Shown here piece by piece: positions 40,984-53,002 of a DNA stretch of 64,000 nucleotides (positions are counted from its first letter, which is position 1; each line of letters begins with the position of its first letter). Below the pieces are notes generated by a model. It made no database searches. It had not been told where the DNA came from and saw nothing but the letters and a program-made list of their open reading frames with translations. Both the position numbers and the translations under genes were made by a program. Source of the DNA: Hymenopellis radicata (Eukaryota; Basidiomycota; Agaricomycetes; Agaricales; Physalacriaceae); NCBI GenBank assembly GCA_015501595.1, contig JADNRX010000253.1:1-64000 (forward strand). Reading direction: 5' to 3'.

Positions 40984-41649
40984 CCCAGGACCGAGGAGCC
41001 CCTAAGTTAAAATAACATGATCTCCTCGCACAATCACAGCGGAAACGCGCCGAGCATCGTTGGAGCTTTGCTCAGAAGTGACGTGTCAGCCACTGAGCTT
41101 GGAGCTCTATAGACCAAAACTCTGTGGTCCTCATTCCTCTTCTACTATCTCCCAAGCATGTACCCCATACATGCTTAATTCTGCAATGTCTACGCACATG
41201 AATGTTGACTTGTGGTATTGTATGTTAATATAATAATGTTCTTGTTGCAAGTCAAACTGCTGCACTGAGTGCGAACGGTACGGGAGATGGACTAAGCAGA
41301 AACAATGCGAGCGGCCGCGAGCTTTGTTGTAGCTTTTAGGAACAAACAACTTAGTATGCAATGATTGTATGCAGCACAATTTGTTTAAACCAAGGGAAAT
41401 GATGCGCAGATTCACATCCATGTTGGTGTCGAAATAGTGCCTGTGGAGACTGTCAAAATATTGCCACCAATGATATTACCCATCCTCAGCCTCACCTACC
41501 TCGCGGCAAAACCATGCGCAAGGAGGTGCCCCCCAAGGGCCCCTAGTACCAAATCGGGCAACGGTTCGTCGGGAGACGTGCCGATCGCGATTCGGACCCG
41601 ACTTGCAACCTCGCCTCTATTGTTACTCTTACAAACACAAAAACGCTAT
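40984..41649. other. Intergenic; nothing recognised
   Basis: 3' flank of the acyl-CoA synthetase gene. Short frames on both strands have no domain signal. Confidence 0.45.
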
Positions 41650-44154
41650 TTAAACAAGTCCATCGCCATTCTTGGCCAGTTCTTTGCTTCGGTCTCGAAG
41701 GACATGCTTCATAACCTTGCCGCTGGCAGTCTTCGGCAGCTCGTCAGAAAACCACACCCATGTGGGCGCATTCTGTCGAACAGCTCGGTTCAACGTAACA
41801 GCAGAAGGCAACAGGGAATAACTTTACCTGTGGATTCATTCGCGTGCACACGGCCTCACGAACTTCCTGCCTCGATAGATCTTCGTATCCCGACGCCTTC
41901 ACTATCCACGCACCTACGACCTCGCCGTATTTCTCGTCTGGAACGGATACAGCGGCGGCCTCGTGGATTCCGGGATTCATCGTCAATGCATTCTCGATTT
42001 GCACCGGGAAAAGATTCTGAGGCTGTATATTAGGTGAGATCTGAGCGCGCATCGAACAAGCGCACCTCGCCTCCCCGGATGATAACGTCCTTTATTCTGC
42101 CGACGACTATATCGTTATTCCCATCAGTGGCAGTCTTAATCAGAAGGATGTCTGTTAACCCACTCCTAAGATACCCGTCCTCGTCTATGACTCCCTGGTC
42201 CCCGGTGTGCATCCATAAATCCTTTGACGGATGATGCACTTTCATGACTTTGCGTGTCTGGTGCTCATCTTCCCAGTATCTTAAGGTCAAGACGGTCAGT
42301 CATTGCCCAGTCGTATCGGACATCATACCCTTTTTGCACTAGATATCCCGAGACACAGAGCTCGCCAGGCGTATTTACAGGGACGGTGTTTCCCTCAGTG
42401 TCGATGATTTTGGCCTTGACGTGAGGTTGGACCTTCCCTACCGTCTCGACACGTTGTTCGATCGCGTCATCTATAGTAGTCTGGAATGAAACAGGACTCG
42501 TCTCCGCTAGGCGTCCAAATCAGAAGATCGTTATTGGGGGTACAAGACTTCGATACTCACTCATTCCATAGGCGATCGTAAGGCCCCGAGATTCATTTCT
42601 GCGATAAGTTTCCTCATCAATTGGATAGGAATCGGCGAGCCCGCTGCGATTCCAGTCCTGGGAAGGAGCTGAGGACGCGATATTTTACTATTGGCGATAT
42701 AGTTACCTTAACCTACTCGTGTCGATCTCTTCTCCTCGATCGCGACGCGCTTGGATCTCTTTCAGTACACCAAGAAAGTGCGTCGGTACGCCATGCAAGG
42801 CGGTGCACTTCTCGGCTGTTACAGCGTCCACGATCGACCGTGGATCGTAAATCGGGGAGGGATAGACAATGCATGCGCCGTGAACCCACGCAGCGAGGTT
42901 TCCTAGCACAAGGCGTGTTACGCAGGTAAGATAATGTCGCATGAGAGATGAAATTTGTCAACTTATCAAAGCAGTGGAAGAGGGGTGGAACGTTGCCTAA
43001 GTACGTGGTACGTGAATAATCTGAACCAGCATACAAAGAATAAGAGAGTCTTACAAACAACATCCTGGTCGGTCAAACGCATGCAACGCCCGATGGAAAG
43101 TGCGTTATTGAGAATATTCCTATGCGTTAGCTAGTAATTCGCCTCTCAGCACTCATTTTCGTCATTCAAGAGAGAATCCTTACCGAAACTGCCTTTGGCT
43201 GTCCTGTTGTGCCACTGCGATGACGTTCCACGTTGAGAGAGGTGCTCGAACATGATGTGAAGAAAAGAATAACCTCGTAAACTGAATATTTATCACATCG
43301 TCATTCAGAAGAGAATGCGATACGTCATCCAGTCTCTTGTTCAATGATACATCGTCTTCCCTCCAGGCAAAGATTTCGCGCCAGTCGATAAGAGATTTGA
43401 CCTTTAGAGAATGAAGCTCTGCTTGAAAGACGTCCTCGTTATCCACGACCACCAAGTTCCGAAGCTGGGGAAGAGCATCCTCGTGAATCTGTCCTGGTAG
43501 GCTATGTCTTATAGAGGGACACTCCTCGGCAAGCAATTGGATATAGGCTGAAGTTCTGATTCGGGGCACCACGAAGAGGTGTTGTACGCCGACCAAGTTG
43601 AGGACATTGATCTTCAGAGAGACATCACTACGAGGCGCCATGAGCAAGGAACATACACTCCCACCATTTCGCCGACACGATAAGCAGGATTCACTGTCGC
43701 AAGTATGGCACCAATCGACGCGCACGCCCATTGTAAGATGGCATAAGCACTGCCAGCTCTATCATCAACATCCTTGATGACACAAACACCAAGAACCTCA
43801 GCCTACCTGTTATTGCCCATCACGACGCCAACGCGGTCGCCCTTGACCACGCCCATCTCCAGAAGCCCGCGCGCACACGCCTTGATGCACCCTCGAATTC
43901 CGAGAAATCCAGCGACAGATGAGGCGTAATCCCCGATTTCTATGTGTAGGGCCTCCCATCGCATGGGCGCCCTCGCTCCGGCACGTCAGCGCTGGTCGGG
44001 AGCCATAGGCCCGTAGGATCTCGGACGCGAAGTAATCTGGCAAGGTTCTCTCAGACAGTTCCGGCTGTCGGGGACCCTCCACTGCAGACATGGAGATGCG
44101 CCTTGCGTGATAGCGAGTCAATCTCAGCCGAGCTGAAGCAGAGGGGAGTTTCAT
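41650..44154 (-). CDS. Acyl-CoA synthetase (AMP-binding), ACSF2-like, probably mitochondrial
   Basis: A multi-exon gene starts at ATG 44152-44154 with an Arg/Ser-rich amphipathic N-terminus ([19 protein letters not shown]) typical of a mitochondrial presequence. Next come [20 protein letters not shown] and [12 protein letters not shown]. The ATP-binding motif spans an intron as [17 protein letters not shown] (near 43190-43290). Then follow [84 protein letters not shown] and the hinge [13 protein letters not shown]. The C-terminal domain has [17 protein letters not shown] and the catalytic lysine in [16 protein letters not shown]. It ends [10 protein letters not shown] with TAA 41650-41652. 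The enzyme activates a medium-chain or similar acid to its CoA ester through an acyl-AMP; the substrate is not determinable. No peroxisomal SKL-type ending is present. Confidence 0.92.
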
Positions 44155-44493
44155 CGTCGTGGCTCGAGTGAGTGATGATCGGGACCAGCTGAACCTAAAT
44201 TATAATAACCATTCTTGTACCCCGTGGGGAGTAGAAGCAGCGAATCGGAAGTAAATTTGGATTATCGCGGCGGTCGTGAGGAATTCAGCAATAATATTGA
44301 ACACACACAAAAAAAAGATGAGTACAGACATATTCCCAAGTAGAATGACAGTAAAAACACATAATAATGCACAAGAGATGTACAACAAAAATATAATGAG
44401 CCGATAACAATGCAATGTGAAGTATACAGAAGGAATGACACAGGTGGTACAACCAGGATGAGAGGAAAACATGATATCAGTAAGCAAAACATA
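44155..44493. other. AT-rich intergenic, between head of one gene and tail of another
   Basis: No gene is seen. It is markedly AT-rich with short hydrophobic frames on the minus strand that are judged spurious. Confidence 0.45.
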
Positions 44494-47400
44494 TCAGTCG
44501 AAGGCCGGCTTAGCCTTGAATGTTTGCATCAACGACTTTAGCCCTCCAAAACGCTTGGGCGGAGGCGATCGCGCGACTGGTGCAGGCGCCGAGAATCCCA
44601 TTCGAGATAGTTTGTTAGCACTGGCCATGCTCCGCGCCTGCTCGCGCCTTCCTTTAACGGTGGCGGAGGAGTGAGGTGCAGTCGATACACGGAATAATGG
44701 TGGACCGAGTTCAGTATCGGTGTCAGCTCCGTCCAAGGAGCTCACTCGGCTGAGCTGCTCTGGAAGTATCTTATTAGGTTGAGCACGCATATATAGTGAT
44801 CCTGCGGGAAGACGGTGTATAGGTTTGTTGAATGACTCCATAGCTGAAGCAGATCGCGACGCATGGTGACTGGGGCGCGACGTTTCGGAGCTGAGAGTGG
44901 AAGTTGCGGCAATGCCTTGAGAAAGATTTAAGAATCGTGTAAATGAGAGGATACACATAAAAACTCACTTTCGTTAGAAGAGGTGCCGTTACTAGTATGT
45001 GGACGTCTGGGTTGTTTGTATTTCATCGACGGTGCAACGAGCCTATCCTCCATACTGCGTTGGCGGTTGCACGACCGATTTATGTTATCAGTTGATTGAG
45101 AAACTGTCAGCTGACGGTTGGCGAATCCCTCCGCTTGTTGTTGCAATTCCCTTAGCTTCGCCAGACTTTCTCCATAGGCAGCTAGTCGTGCGCTGAGAGG
45201 AGTCTTGGATGAAGGAGTCTGTTCATCATCGTGGGCCATCTCCAAAATGTCCTGCTGAGCGCGCTGCACGAGTGCTTCAGCTTGTGCATGTTTGATATCG
45301 ATGTCTAACGGGACGCGCAACTTGCCAATAGTGGCAACGTTCAAATCAGCCCCAGAAAGCTCGAGAGGAAGTTCATCCTCGTTGCCTCGTCGATGTAGAC
45401 CTTGAGACCATTTTCCGCAGAGAGATCCAGGGAAGAACGCGGCGAAGTCTGGGGAGGAGTGGCAGTGGCGCTGGCAGCGCTAGTGTTGGTCGTCTCGCTG
45501 CTTGCACTTAGATTGGGATTAGTGCTCGTGGTGCTACTGACAGAGTCGCCTCTGTCACGACCGTCATAAGAACCACGTCGAGTAGTATCTTCCGCAGGGA
45601 CAGGTGGTGGGTTATGGATGCTGAAGGGAAACTCCGAGGGAGACAACATGTCTGACGCCGTAGAGCTATCAGAAGGTCCACGCCTTCGACGAGGATGAGC
45701 ACATAAACCCTGAGTTCCATGCTCACAAGGGCTTCCGTAATACTCATCCTCCTCGTCCTCTTCATCGCCAACCAGCTCCTGTACATCTTCATGCGGTTTC
45801 GAGGACCGGAAGTCAGATATTGTAGGTGGCGCAGACTCTGGCGGACGCTTGTCATCACGGGGCACCATAGCGGGACTTCCAGATCTGCTGCGGTCATCCC
45901 GTGTGTCGACAAACCTGACAAGAGAATTGACGCTATTACTACCCCGTAACGGAGGACTGTCTGAACCTCGCCTCCCCGAGTCAAATCTCAGAGCCCTTAA
46001 GCTCGCCTGCAGTACGCTCCCATGTCCCGATGACGAAGAACTGCGATTATGACTGCGCAGGATGCTGGGACGGTGAGCACTACCAGCGCGCTCTTCGGGA
46101 AGGACCACAACGTCATCATCGAAAACTGTGGCATTACGATGCGTAGAGCCAGAGCGATGACGGTTGTGGCCAAGTTGGGACGGAGTTCTCGCACGCAGTG
46201 CGCTCCTGGACGCGGGGCTGGAAGATAGATCCATGGAGCCGTTGCTGTCGAAGGTGAGTCCTAAACCGGACGGTTCGAAGCGGCTGCTAGAAGACCCAGA
46301 CCGGTCACGTCGGCTTTGCTGCTGCTGTGCCATTACATTGTGCAAATCAACGGCAGAAGGAGGAGATGCCTGTGCTGCGTCACTGCCCATACGATGCCGC
46401 AGATTTGATACTGAAAACGGCGAACTCGAAATAGGCAGCCCCAGAGAATCAGACGTGGGTGGAGAGGAAGGTAACGGAATCGATTTCGCTTTCGGAGATG
46501 AGACGGGGAGTGACGGTGCCAGACTAGTCACTGATCCAGTGGAGGGAGTATGGGAGGGTATTCTTTCAAGAGAGTTTGTCTCGCTCTTCTTGAAGATGTT
46601 CATGAGAGAATATTTGGTGACCAACTTCTTTGAACTACCCTTGGGGGAGTTGGTTTCTGCATCTCGATCTGCTCCCGTACCAGCTGAACGTGGCCGTCGC
46701 GGACTGGACGGGGGTTTACTGAGAACGGCAGCTTTCTGGGGCCGAGGGGATCCGGAAGAGGGAAGGTAAGGCAATGATGGCCGTCGTGCGCAAGTACTCT
46801 TACAGGGGCTCGCACGGCCGTTCTCCAAGGAATCCTCCCCGGAGTATGCTATTGGAGAAGCCGGTGGCGTCGATGAAGAGCCAGGTTTGATATACGCATC
46901 AGAAAGTGCCGAAGAGGAAGCCTTCAACATGCTGAGAGCCGTATCAACAGAGCGCTTCATTTTGAGGCGCTTACGAGATGATTCGCCTTCGGATCCAACA
47001 ACAGAGCCCTGTCTTGTCCGCCCCGGAAGAGGTGAATCGTCGAGAATGGGTGGCTCTCGCTCTCGGAGATCTTTGTCCTTGTTTTCGAGCCATTTCCGCA
47101 AGACATCCGCACACTCTAGCCAACCATTCTGTCTGGCTAGTTGTTCGGGGATGATGCCATGCTTGTCGGCGCGGTCGGCGTGGGCACCTTTGAGAAGTAG
47201 AGTGGTTACGATGTTGGTGTTACCATTGGCAGCCGCAAAATGAAGTGGCGTGGAGCCTGATGTACCAACGATGGGAGCGGAAGCATCTCGGTTTTTCTCA
47301 TTTGAATATCGTCGAGGCAGTCTGCAGATCGTGTAAAGGGGTTTAACGGGTACTGTTAGTGAAAAAATATACACACCTCGGAGCATTCACATCAGCGCCG

Positions 47401-47694
47401 TGCTCAATGAGAAGCTTCACGACCTGCTCGTTCCCGCCCGCACACGCAGCGTGGAGTGGTAAGACACCATCGAGTACCGAATTGATAGGCTGGCCACGGT
47501 TCAGTGCATATTCCACGAGTCCCATGTTGCCCGTCGCGGCGGCAGAATGTAGGTCGAAGCTAGGGACTGGTACACATAAGGCCGTGAAAGACATGTTAGG
47601 ACAAAGAGTACGCACACACGGTGCTGACATTGTATTTCGCCTCTAGTCGCATATTCGCGTTCGCGCGCAGCGGGACCGGGATGGGCACAGGCAT
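44494..47694 (-). CDS. Ankyrin-repeat protein with long Ser-rich tail
   Basis: The gene starts at ATG 47692-47694 (MPVPIPVPLRANANMRLEAK). After a short intron come three ankyrin repeats: FDLHSAAATGNMGLVEYALN, DGVLPLHAACAGGNEQVVKL-LIEHGADVNAP, intron, then GSTPLHFAAANGNTNIVTTL-LLKGAHADRADKHG and ARQNGWLECADVLRKWL. The remaining 700 or so residues are Ser/Pro/Arg-rich, with many SPxR and RSGS phosphosite-like repeats, an acidic block (GDEEDEEDEYYG) and a Cys/His cluster (SPCEHGTQGLCAHPRRRR). A coiled-coil part follows (HAQAEALVQRAQQDILEM; LAKLRELQQQAEGF) and the protein ends SLMQTFKAKPAFD before the stop at 44494. At about 45340-45390 the reading frame changes; a 41-nt GT..AG intron would repair it but is unusually short. 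Related fungal proteins are uncharacterised; a scaffold or signalling role is only a guess. Confidence 0.8.
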
Positions 47695-49071
47695 GGCGAT
47701 GGAGCTGAACAGTCCTTGTATGGGCCGCTGTGACGTTCTAGTCGAGTTGCGTGGCGCAGACCACCTGAGAACAACGGACAGACTATACAACGACGGCGAG
47801 GGAGGGAAGGAAGAGAAGAACCTGTTGGCAGTGTTGGCAGGAGATGATAGTTTACATTCTCCGTGGTGGTCGAGCTCAATTGATAAGATGATCTCTGATT
47901 CTGGGGTCCATGAACCTGCATGTGACCAGTGCCGCGAGACATCAACTCATTCAGTCATCTCCCACTCTTCGCTTGGTCCGCTTGGGTTCGAAATTGTTAA
48001 ATTCTCTTGATAATCCTATTCGTTCGGCTGCGCGCTCTCGCTCGATAACCTCCAGATAACCTCACAGTATACTACCTTAAGCTTCATACCTCGGCACTCT
48101 TTTCTATCCGACTTGGGACATTTCTGACACTCTTGAGCGCCTCTCATCACAGCATGTATCAGCTGCATACACATGTCTACCTTGATCCATTGATAGTCCC
48201 TATTATTGGCGCCTGTTTCCTTTTTCCTATTTCTGCATTCTTGTCTCGTTGAGCCTGGCTAAACGCACTATTTTCGGCTACTCGAGATGTTTTGAATCAT
48301 ACGGTCGACCCGCATGGCTTGTTGGGCGCCATTTCTTGTCGTTCACGAAACATGATGATCCACATGGTGATCCCATCCATATTGACATGATGTTTCCATT
48401 CCAAGTTTATGTGGATTCTGAATCTGTGGCGATGTTCGAATTCGCCACTGCCACGGTACCTCGGACTTGATAACCTGGCTAGCAAGTAACCATCGCCCTC
48501 CCTGGTGACCGACGCACATCGCATTCACTCGGATTTAGCCATCTCCCTTAACATGGCCACGATTGAACCGGGGAAACTGACGGAATGATGCGATGCTTGC
48601 ATATGTTAGCTTTCCGCTTGCGTTCCTACTTACTGATTTCCTCGATTCCCCGCCAAGTATGCTCCCCATGCTTGTCCCATGTTCCTCAAGGCACATTGTT
48701 GTAGAGCTTGTAGAGCATACGGTGTTCCTGGTTTACCTGTTTATTGCGCGGGAACAAAGCGGCGATAAATATCTTCGAATGTAGTCGCCGAGAACGCCTG
48801 TCGATCCTACTGGAGTATGCAGAAACCACTGTCATTTGTGACGTTTTCCCGTTCTAGCAGTATTTCTGATAGACATCCCAAGAACTAGGGCGCATCTGAT
48901 ATGGACTGCGAGCTGTCCAACACGCTTGCTATTCCGGAGCGATGTGTTTAATTTAACAAGTAAAAAAATAGACTTGTCTTAAGATAGACATCATCAGACA
49001 GCGGGCCGGCCCGATCGCAGATACGGCCCGATGTACCCGTTACTTTTTTACCAAACGCGGGTTGACTTTAC
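47695..49071. other. Shared upstream region of the ankyrin gene and QRI7
   Basis: About 1.4 kb lies between divergent starts. Open frames at 48249-48784 have no domain signal. It is presumably two promoters with untranslated leaders. Confidence 0.45.
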
Positions 49072-50461
49072 ATGTTCAGTGTGCTATCTCGGACGCGCTG
49101 TCGGCGTGTCGTGTGTCCTGATATCTTCCGAAGGTTCACCGTCCTAGCTTTCGAATCTTCTGCCGATGACACATGTGCAGCGGTTGTCACGTCCGACCGC
49201 AAAATTCTGGCCAACGTTGTCATCAAACAGGATGAAGTGTACGCGGTCGCATCTATGTATCACTGTCAACGAAATACAACCTATCTTCTAGACACTCTCA
49301 GTACGGTGGGATACAGCCCGCATCAGCCGTCTTGGCCCACCAGCGAAACATGGTCTCTTCCGTCATACTCCATTCCTTGTGTCTGTTTTAACACAACACT
49401 AGCCCGTAGCTGCCAAGCGAGCACTCAACGACGCCGGCCTTGACATTTCAGGCATAGATGGCATAGCATTCACTCGAGGCCCTGGTGCGTACTCATCTTA
49501 TTGTTCTAATGTGGCAGCTTATCCTCTGCTAGGAATGGGCGTCTGTCTCGGCGTAGCCTGTAATGCTGCCAAAACACTGGCAGCAATCACCAACAAGCCT
49601 CTTGTCGGCGTGCATCATATGGTATACACCATTTCAAACCCGCGTTTGAATATATCAGTCTGACTCAAATGTAGCAAGCCCACGCACTGACCCCACTCCT
49701 CACCTCGTATCCGGACATTCCCACCTTCCCCTTCCTGACCCTCCTCGTATCCGGGGGACATACCCTCCTTCTCCTCGCAACCTCCGTGGACTCTTTCCGC
49801 ATAATTGCCACCACTAGAGACGAGAGTATCGGGAGGACAATAGACAAAGTCACTCGCTTACTTGGGCTAGGCTGGAACGGCATCGCGCTGGAGCAATTCT
49901 ATAACACTACAACGGAAGAGGCGGAGATACCGCAGGACTGGATACCCTTCGCCACTAACACAATGGCGGGACAGATGGGCTATTCGTTTTCCGGTTTCCA
50001 TTCACATGTTGAACGGTATGTTCACAAACACGGTGTAGAGACCCTCACGACGGGTCAGAAACTGGGTGTGGCAAAGGAGTTTATGAAGGTGGTGATTGAT
50101 CATCTCGAGGCCAAGCTCCTTGTCGGAATTAAACAGTGTCGGACGCTTGACTTGCCTGTTCGACACCTTGTCATTAGTGGTGGCGTCGCGAGTAATCAAT
50201 ACCTGCGATCTAGACTATCACGGTTACTCTTGCAGTCTCCCGTCAACGGCCAGATAGCGTTACAGTATCCACCTGTTGCGCTGTGTACAGGTAAGGGCGA
50301 GTATACATCTCACTACTACACTAATTCTCTGTGTTACAGATAACGCCGTCATGGTTGCTTGGGCGTCTATGCACCGTTTCCTTGCAGGGGACTTTGATGA
50401 TCTTTCCCTAGCACCGGTCACAAAATGGAGTATTGAGGACATACAGACGCAGATGAGTTGA
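49072..50461 (+). CDS. QRI7: Mitochondrial tRNA N6-threonylcarbamoyladenosine transferase
   Basis: Begins MFSVLSRTRCRRVVCPDIFR, a mitochondrial-type presequence. It then shows the TsaD/Kae1/Qri7 pattern: VLAFESSADDTCAAVV, HSQYGGIQPA and LAHQRN after an intron, RALNDAGLDISGIDGIAFTR, GPGMGVCLGVACNAAKTLA, the metal-binding VGVHHMQAHAL, LLVSGGHTLLLLATS, DESIGRTIDKVTRLLGL, YSFSGFHSHVER, VRHLVISGGVASNQYLR and TDNAVMVAWASMHRF. It ends QTQMS with TGA near 50459. The protein catalyses the last step of t6A formation at A37 of ANN-decoding tRNAs, here in mitochondria. At least five introns are needed; the first three exon borders (49.24-49.5 kb) are approximate. The next gene, also mitochondrial, starts 125 bp downstream on the same strand. 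Confidence 0.93.
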
Positions 50462-50586
50462 GAAAGGGGTTACAAAAGTATATACATAATCTCAACGCGT
50501 GTAACTCGGCGAATTCGAGTCTAAAAGAAGGTGACCGGAAATAGTATGACGTTTTCAGGCACCGGCACTCTTTCCTCTTGACATTG

Positions 50587-51271
50587 ATGTCGTTTGCAAG
50601 TGTGTCCCGCTGCCTACAGCAAACATCACGAACGTTTGCACGAACAAAGCCACCGCGCTCGGTAGTGTTACCGACGCGATACTTTTCGTCGTCTGCACGT
50701 CGATGGCTAGAAATACAACGACCAATCGCACAGCCCACGCATCTGCTCTCGCTGCCGTCCAAGGAATACCTCGAGGAAGAGGAAATCGACGCCAAAGTAC
50801 TAGCCCCCGAAGACGTATCATTAACAATAACAGACCGCGCCGCTGAGGTTCGTCCTTATCCGCCATCACATTCGTGATATCCATTGACGGGCAGGTTCAA
50901 TAGCAATTACGTGCGATAGCGAAGCGGGAAGGGAACCCCGACGCTGCTCTCCGAATAGCGGTGGATTCCGGGGGATGCCACGGGTATCAGTACAAGATGG
51001 AACTCGCAAAGAGTCGGGCAGGCGACGATTAGTAAGTCCGCAAGGCTTCCTCGACTGCACTTTGACTGACCTTTTCCTATTTAGTCAGTTCACCCATCCG
51101 ACTATACAGCCTTCGAATATCCTAGTAGACGCCATTTCACTCGGGCTTCTTAACGGATCCACCGTAGACTTTGCTACGGAACTCATTGGAAGCAGTTTTC
51201 GCGTAACTGAAAATCCTCATGCCAAAGGAAGCGGTTGCGGATGTGGCGTCAGCTGGGAACTCAAGACATAA
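50587..51271 (+). CDS. ISA2: Mitochondrial iron-sulfur assembly protein Isa2
   Basis: Three exons (50587-50847, 50904-51031, 51085-51271) join in frame to 191 codons. The N-terminus (MSFASVSRCLQQTSRTFART ... TRYFSSSARRW) is a typical mitochondrial presequence. The HesB/A-type domain reads LTITDRAAEQLRAIAKRE, AALRIAVDSGGCHGYQYKME with the first conserved Cys, YQFTHPT, VDAISLGLLNGSTVDFATEL and the paired cysteines in KGSGCGCGVSWELKT at the very end. These features identify an A-type carrier; the GGCHGYQYKM wording and long linker fit Isa2 rather than Isa1. Isa1/Isa2 work with Iba57 in making [4Fe-4S] clusters in the matrix. I start at ATG 50587, the first ATG giving a targeting signal. Confidence 0.92.
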
Positions 51272-51464
51272 TAAGAACCAAGAAGCTAATAGACGGTGCA
51301 ATGGTCCGTAACAATAAACGTGAATATATTCATTCACAGGATAATCAAAGCAAGTTAGCAATGTGGGTCATGAAATAGGTGTCTAAGAAAGAGCGTACTA
51401 TATATATCAGAGTAAAGCAAGAGGGATAAAGAGAAAACATCCAGCTTGTCCATGGCAAGATCAA

Positions 51465-52533
51465 CTAACATACGACGCAGCATTTCCAGCCTCCACCGGT
51501 AGAGTCCTTCTCGATGGCTTTGCCACTGCTCCTCCGTCGATGATGCCGTCCTTCTGCGGCAGCGCCGTTTGAAGGGACACCGTCGCGCATCAACATGCTA
51601 GCGCGGGTAGCAGTTTCGAAAACTTCATCGACACCTTCGATCTTGAGTGCCGAGCATTCCTTGTACGCACGGGCGCCGATAGTCTGTGCCATCCGTTCGC
51701 CTTGTTCTTGAGTCACCCAGTTGCCGGCAGCACCTGTTCGCAGATCGGCCTTGCAACCGACGAGGATGACAGGGATTGTGGGACCACATATAGACCGCAC
51801 TTCCTCTATCCACTGTCATCGAATATTAGTAAAAAGTCAGGGCGAAACGAGATGTCTTGTCTGACCTTTGTTTCGACGTTCTCCAACGAATCCGGAGTGT
51901 CAATAGCAAACGCGATCAGAATAACGTGAGATTTTGAATAGGACATGGGTCGTAAGCGCTAGAGAAGGCTTAGTGTGGCGGTGGGGAGGCGAATGATGGT
52001 GGGGGCGTACTTCATACTCTTCCTGGCCGCTAGAAACAAGGTGAGTGAGAATAATTGAAGCTAGTCAAAGGTACGCACGCCGTATCCCAGAGCGCCAGCT
52101 GGATGGGCTTCTCATCAAGACGAATTTCCGCAACGTAGTTATCGAACACGGCTGGAGGGAAACATCAAGCACATGCAAGGACGATGATGTCAGAGTAACC
52201 CACTCGGTTGCTAGATAGAAACTAGTCGTGAGTGAAGGGTAGTGGTGCATTGAAGCGATAACATACGTATTCCTTGGGGAACTCTCCCAGAGCGAACGAG
52301 CAGAGCAGTGATGTCTTTCCGCAGGCACCTAGGTAACGGTGTGAGCGTATGAATGGTGCACAGCAACTGCGAGTACGTGCCGTCGCCGACGATAACGAGT
52401 TTTCTACGTATCTGCAGAGACGAGGGGGTCAGAACAGGCATGCAACCAAAGGATAAATGGAAAATAAGGCGATAATGATGACGACAATGCATAGCCGAAT
52501 TGGCGAAATACTTACAGGATTTTGGGAGGTCAT
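51465..52533 (-). CDS. RHO2: Rho-family small GTPase, Rho2-like
   Basis: Exon 1 is only MTSQNP (ATG 52531-52533). Then come [19 protein letters not shown] (P-loop), [11 protein letters not shown], the switch I effector region [38 protein letters not shown] (switch II), [42 protein letters not shown], and [20 protein letters not shown]. It ends in a basic stretch and the cysteine-rich CAAX box CCVVC, TAG at 51465-51467. The KADLR motif replaces the usual TKxDLR. Wording ([19 protein letters not shown](Y/F)[10 protein letters not shown]) and the double cysteine before CAAX fit fungal Rho2, a membrane-bound regulator of cell-wall synthesis and polarity. The P-loop is split by a 52-nt intron (52329-52380) with a GC donor; only that splice restores GDGACGKT. 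Confidence 0.9.
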
Positions 52534-53002
52534 TATGGAAGAGAACGAGGGGACGTAGGAACCAAGTCAGATCCAAGGACGTTGAGCAAAGAGCGCCCTT
52601 TTCAGGTGGAGAGGGCAATTTGTTTGAGGCTGCGAAAGTCAAGAGGCTGTGAGGTCGGTAACAAGACTAGGCCTTTGTTTGGCAACAGCGGATACAATCA
52701 ACAAAGCTTGAATGAATTATGCATGAACCGCCTTCTCGTTTTTCAATTTCAGGTAGCATTCGGGCACTGCGTATTCACGATATATGACAGGATGCATGAT
52801 AATAAATGACACAGAGCACTTCTTGTTCTATTCCAGGGAAAATCTGATACCATACTAATGATACGGGCAAATATAGAAAACAATACACGAAGGACATGAA
52901 GCAAGCAAAGTAAGGATACACAGGCAGAATACAGAGACAGCAAGCAGACAGATATAGCAATCGCAAAACAGCAGAGCAGACAAGAGCCAAGCAGATCCAG
53001 AT
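52534..53002. other. Intergenic, RHO2 promoter and HOP2 3' flank
   Basis: No gene is seen; short hydrophobic minus-strand frames near 52750-53000 are judged spurious. Confidence 0.45.
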
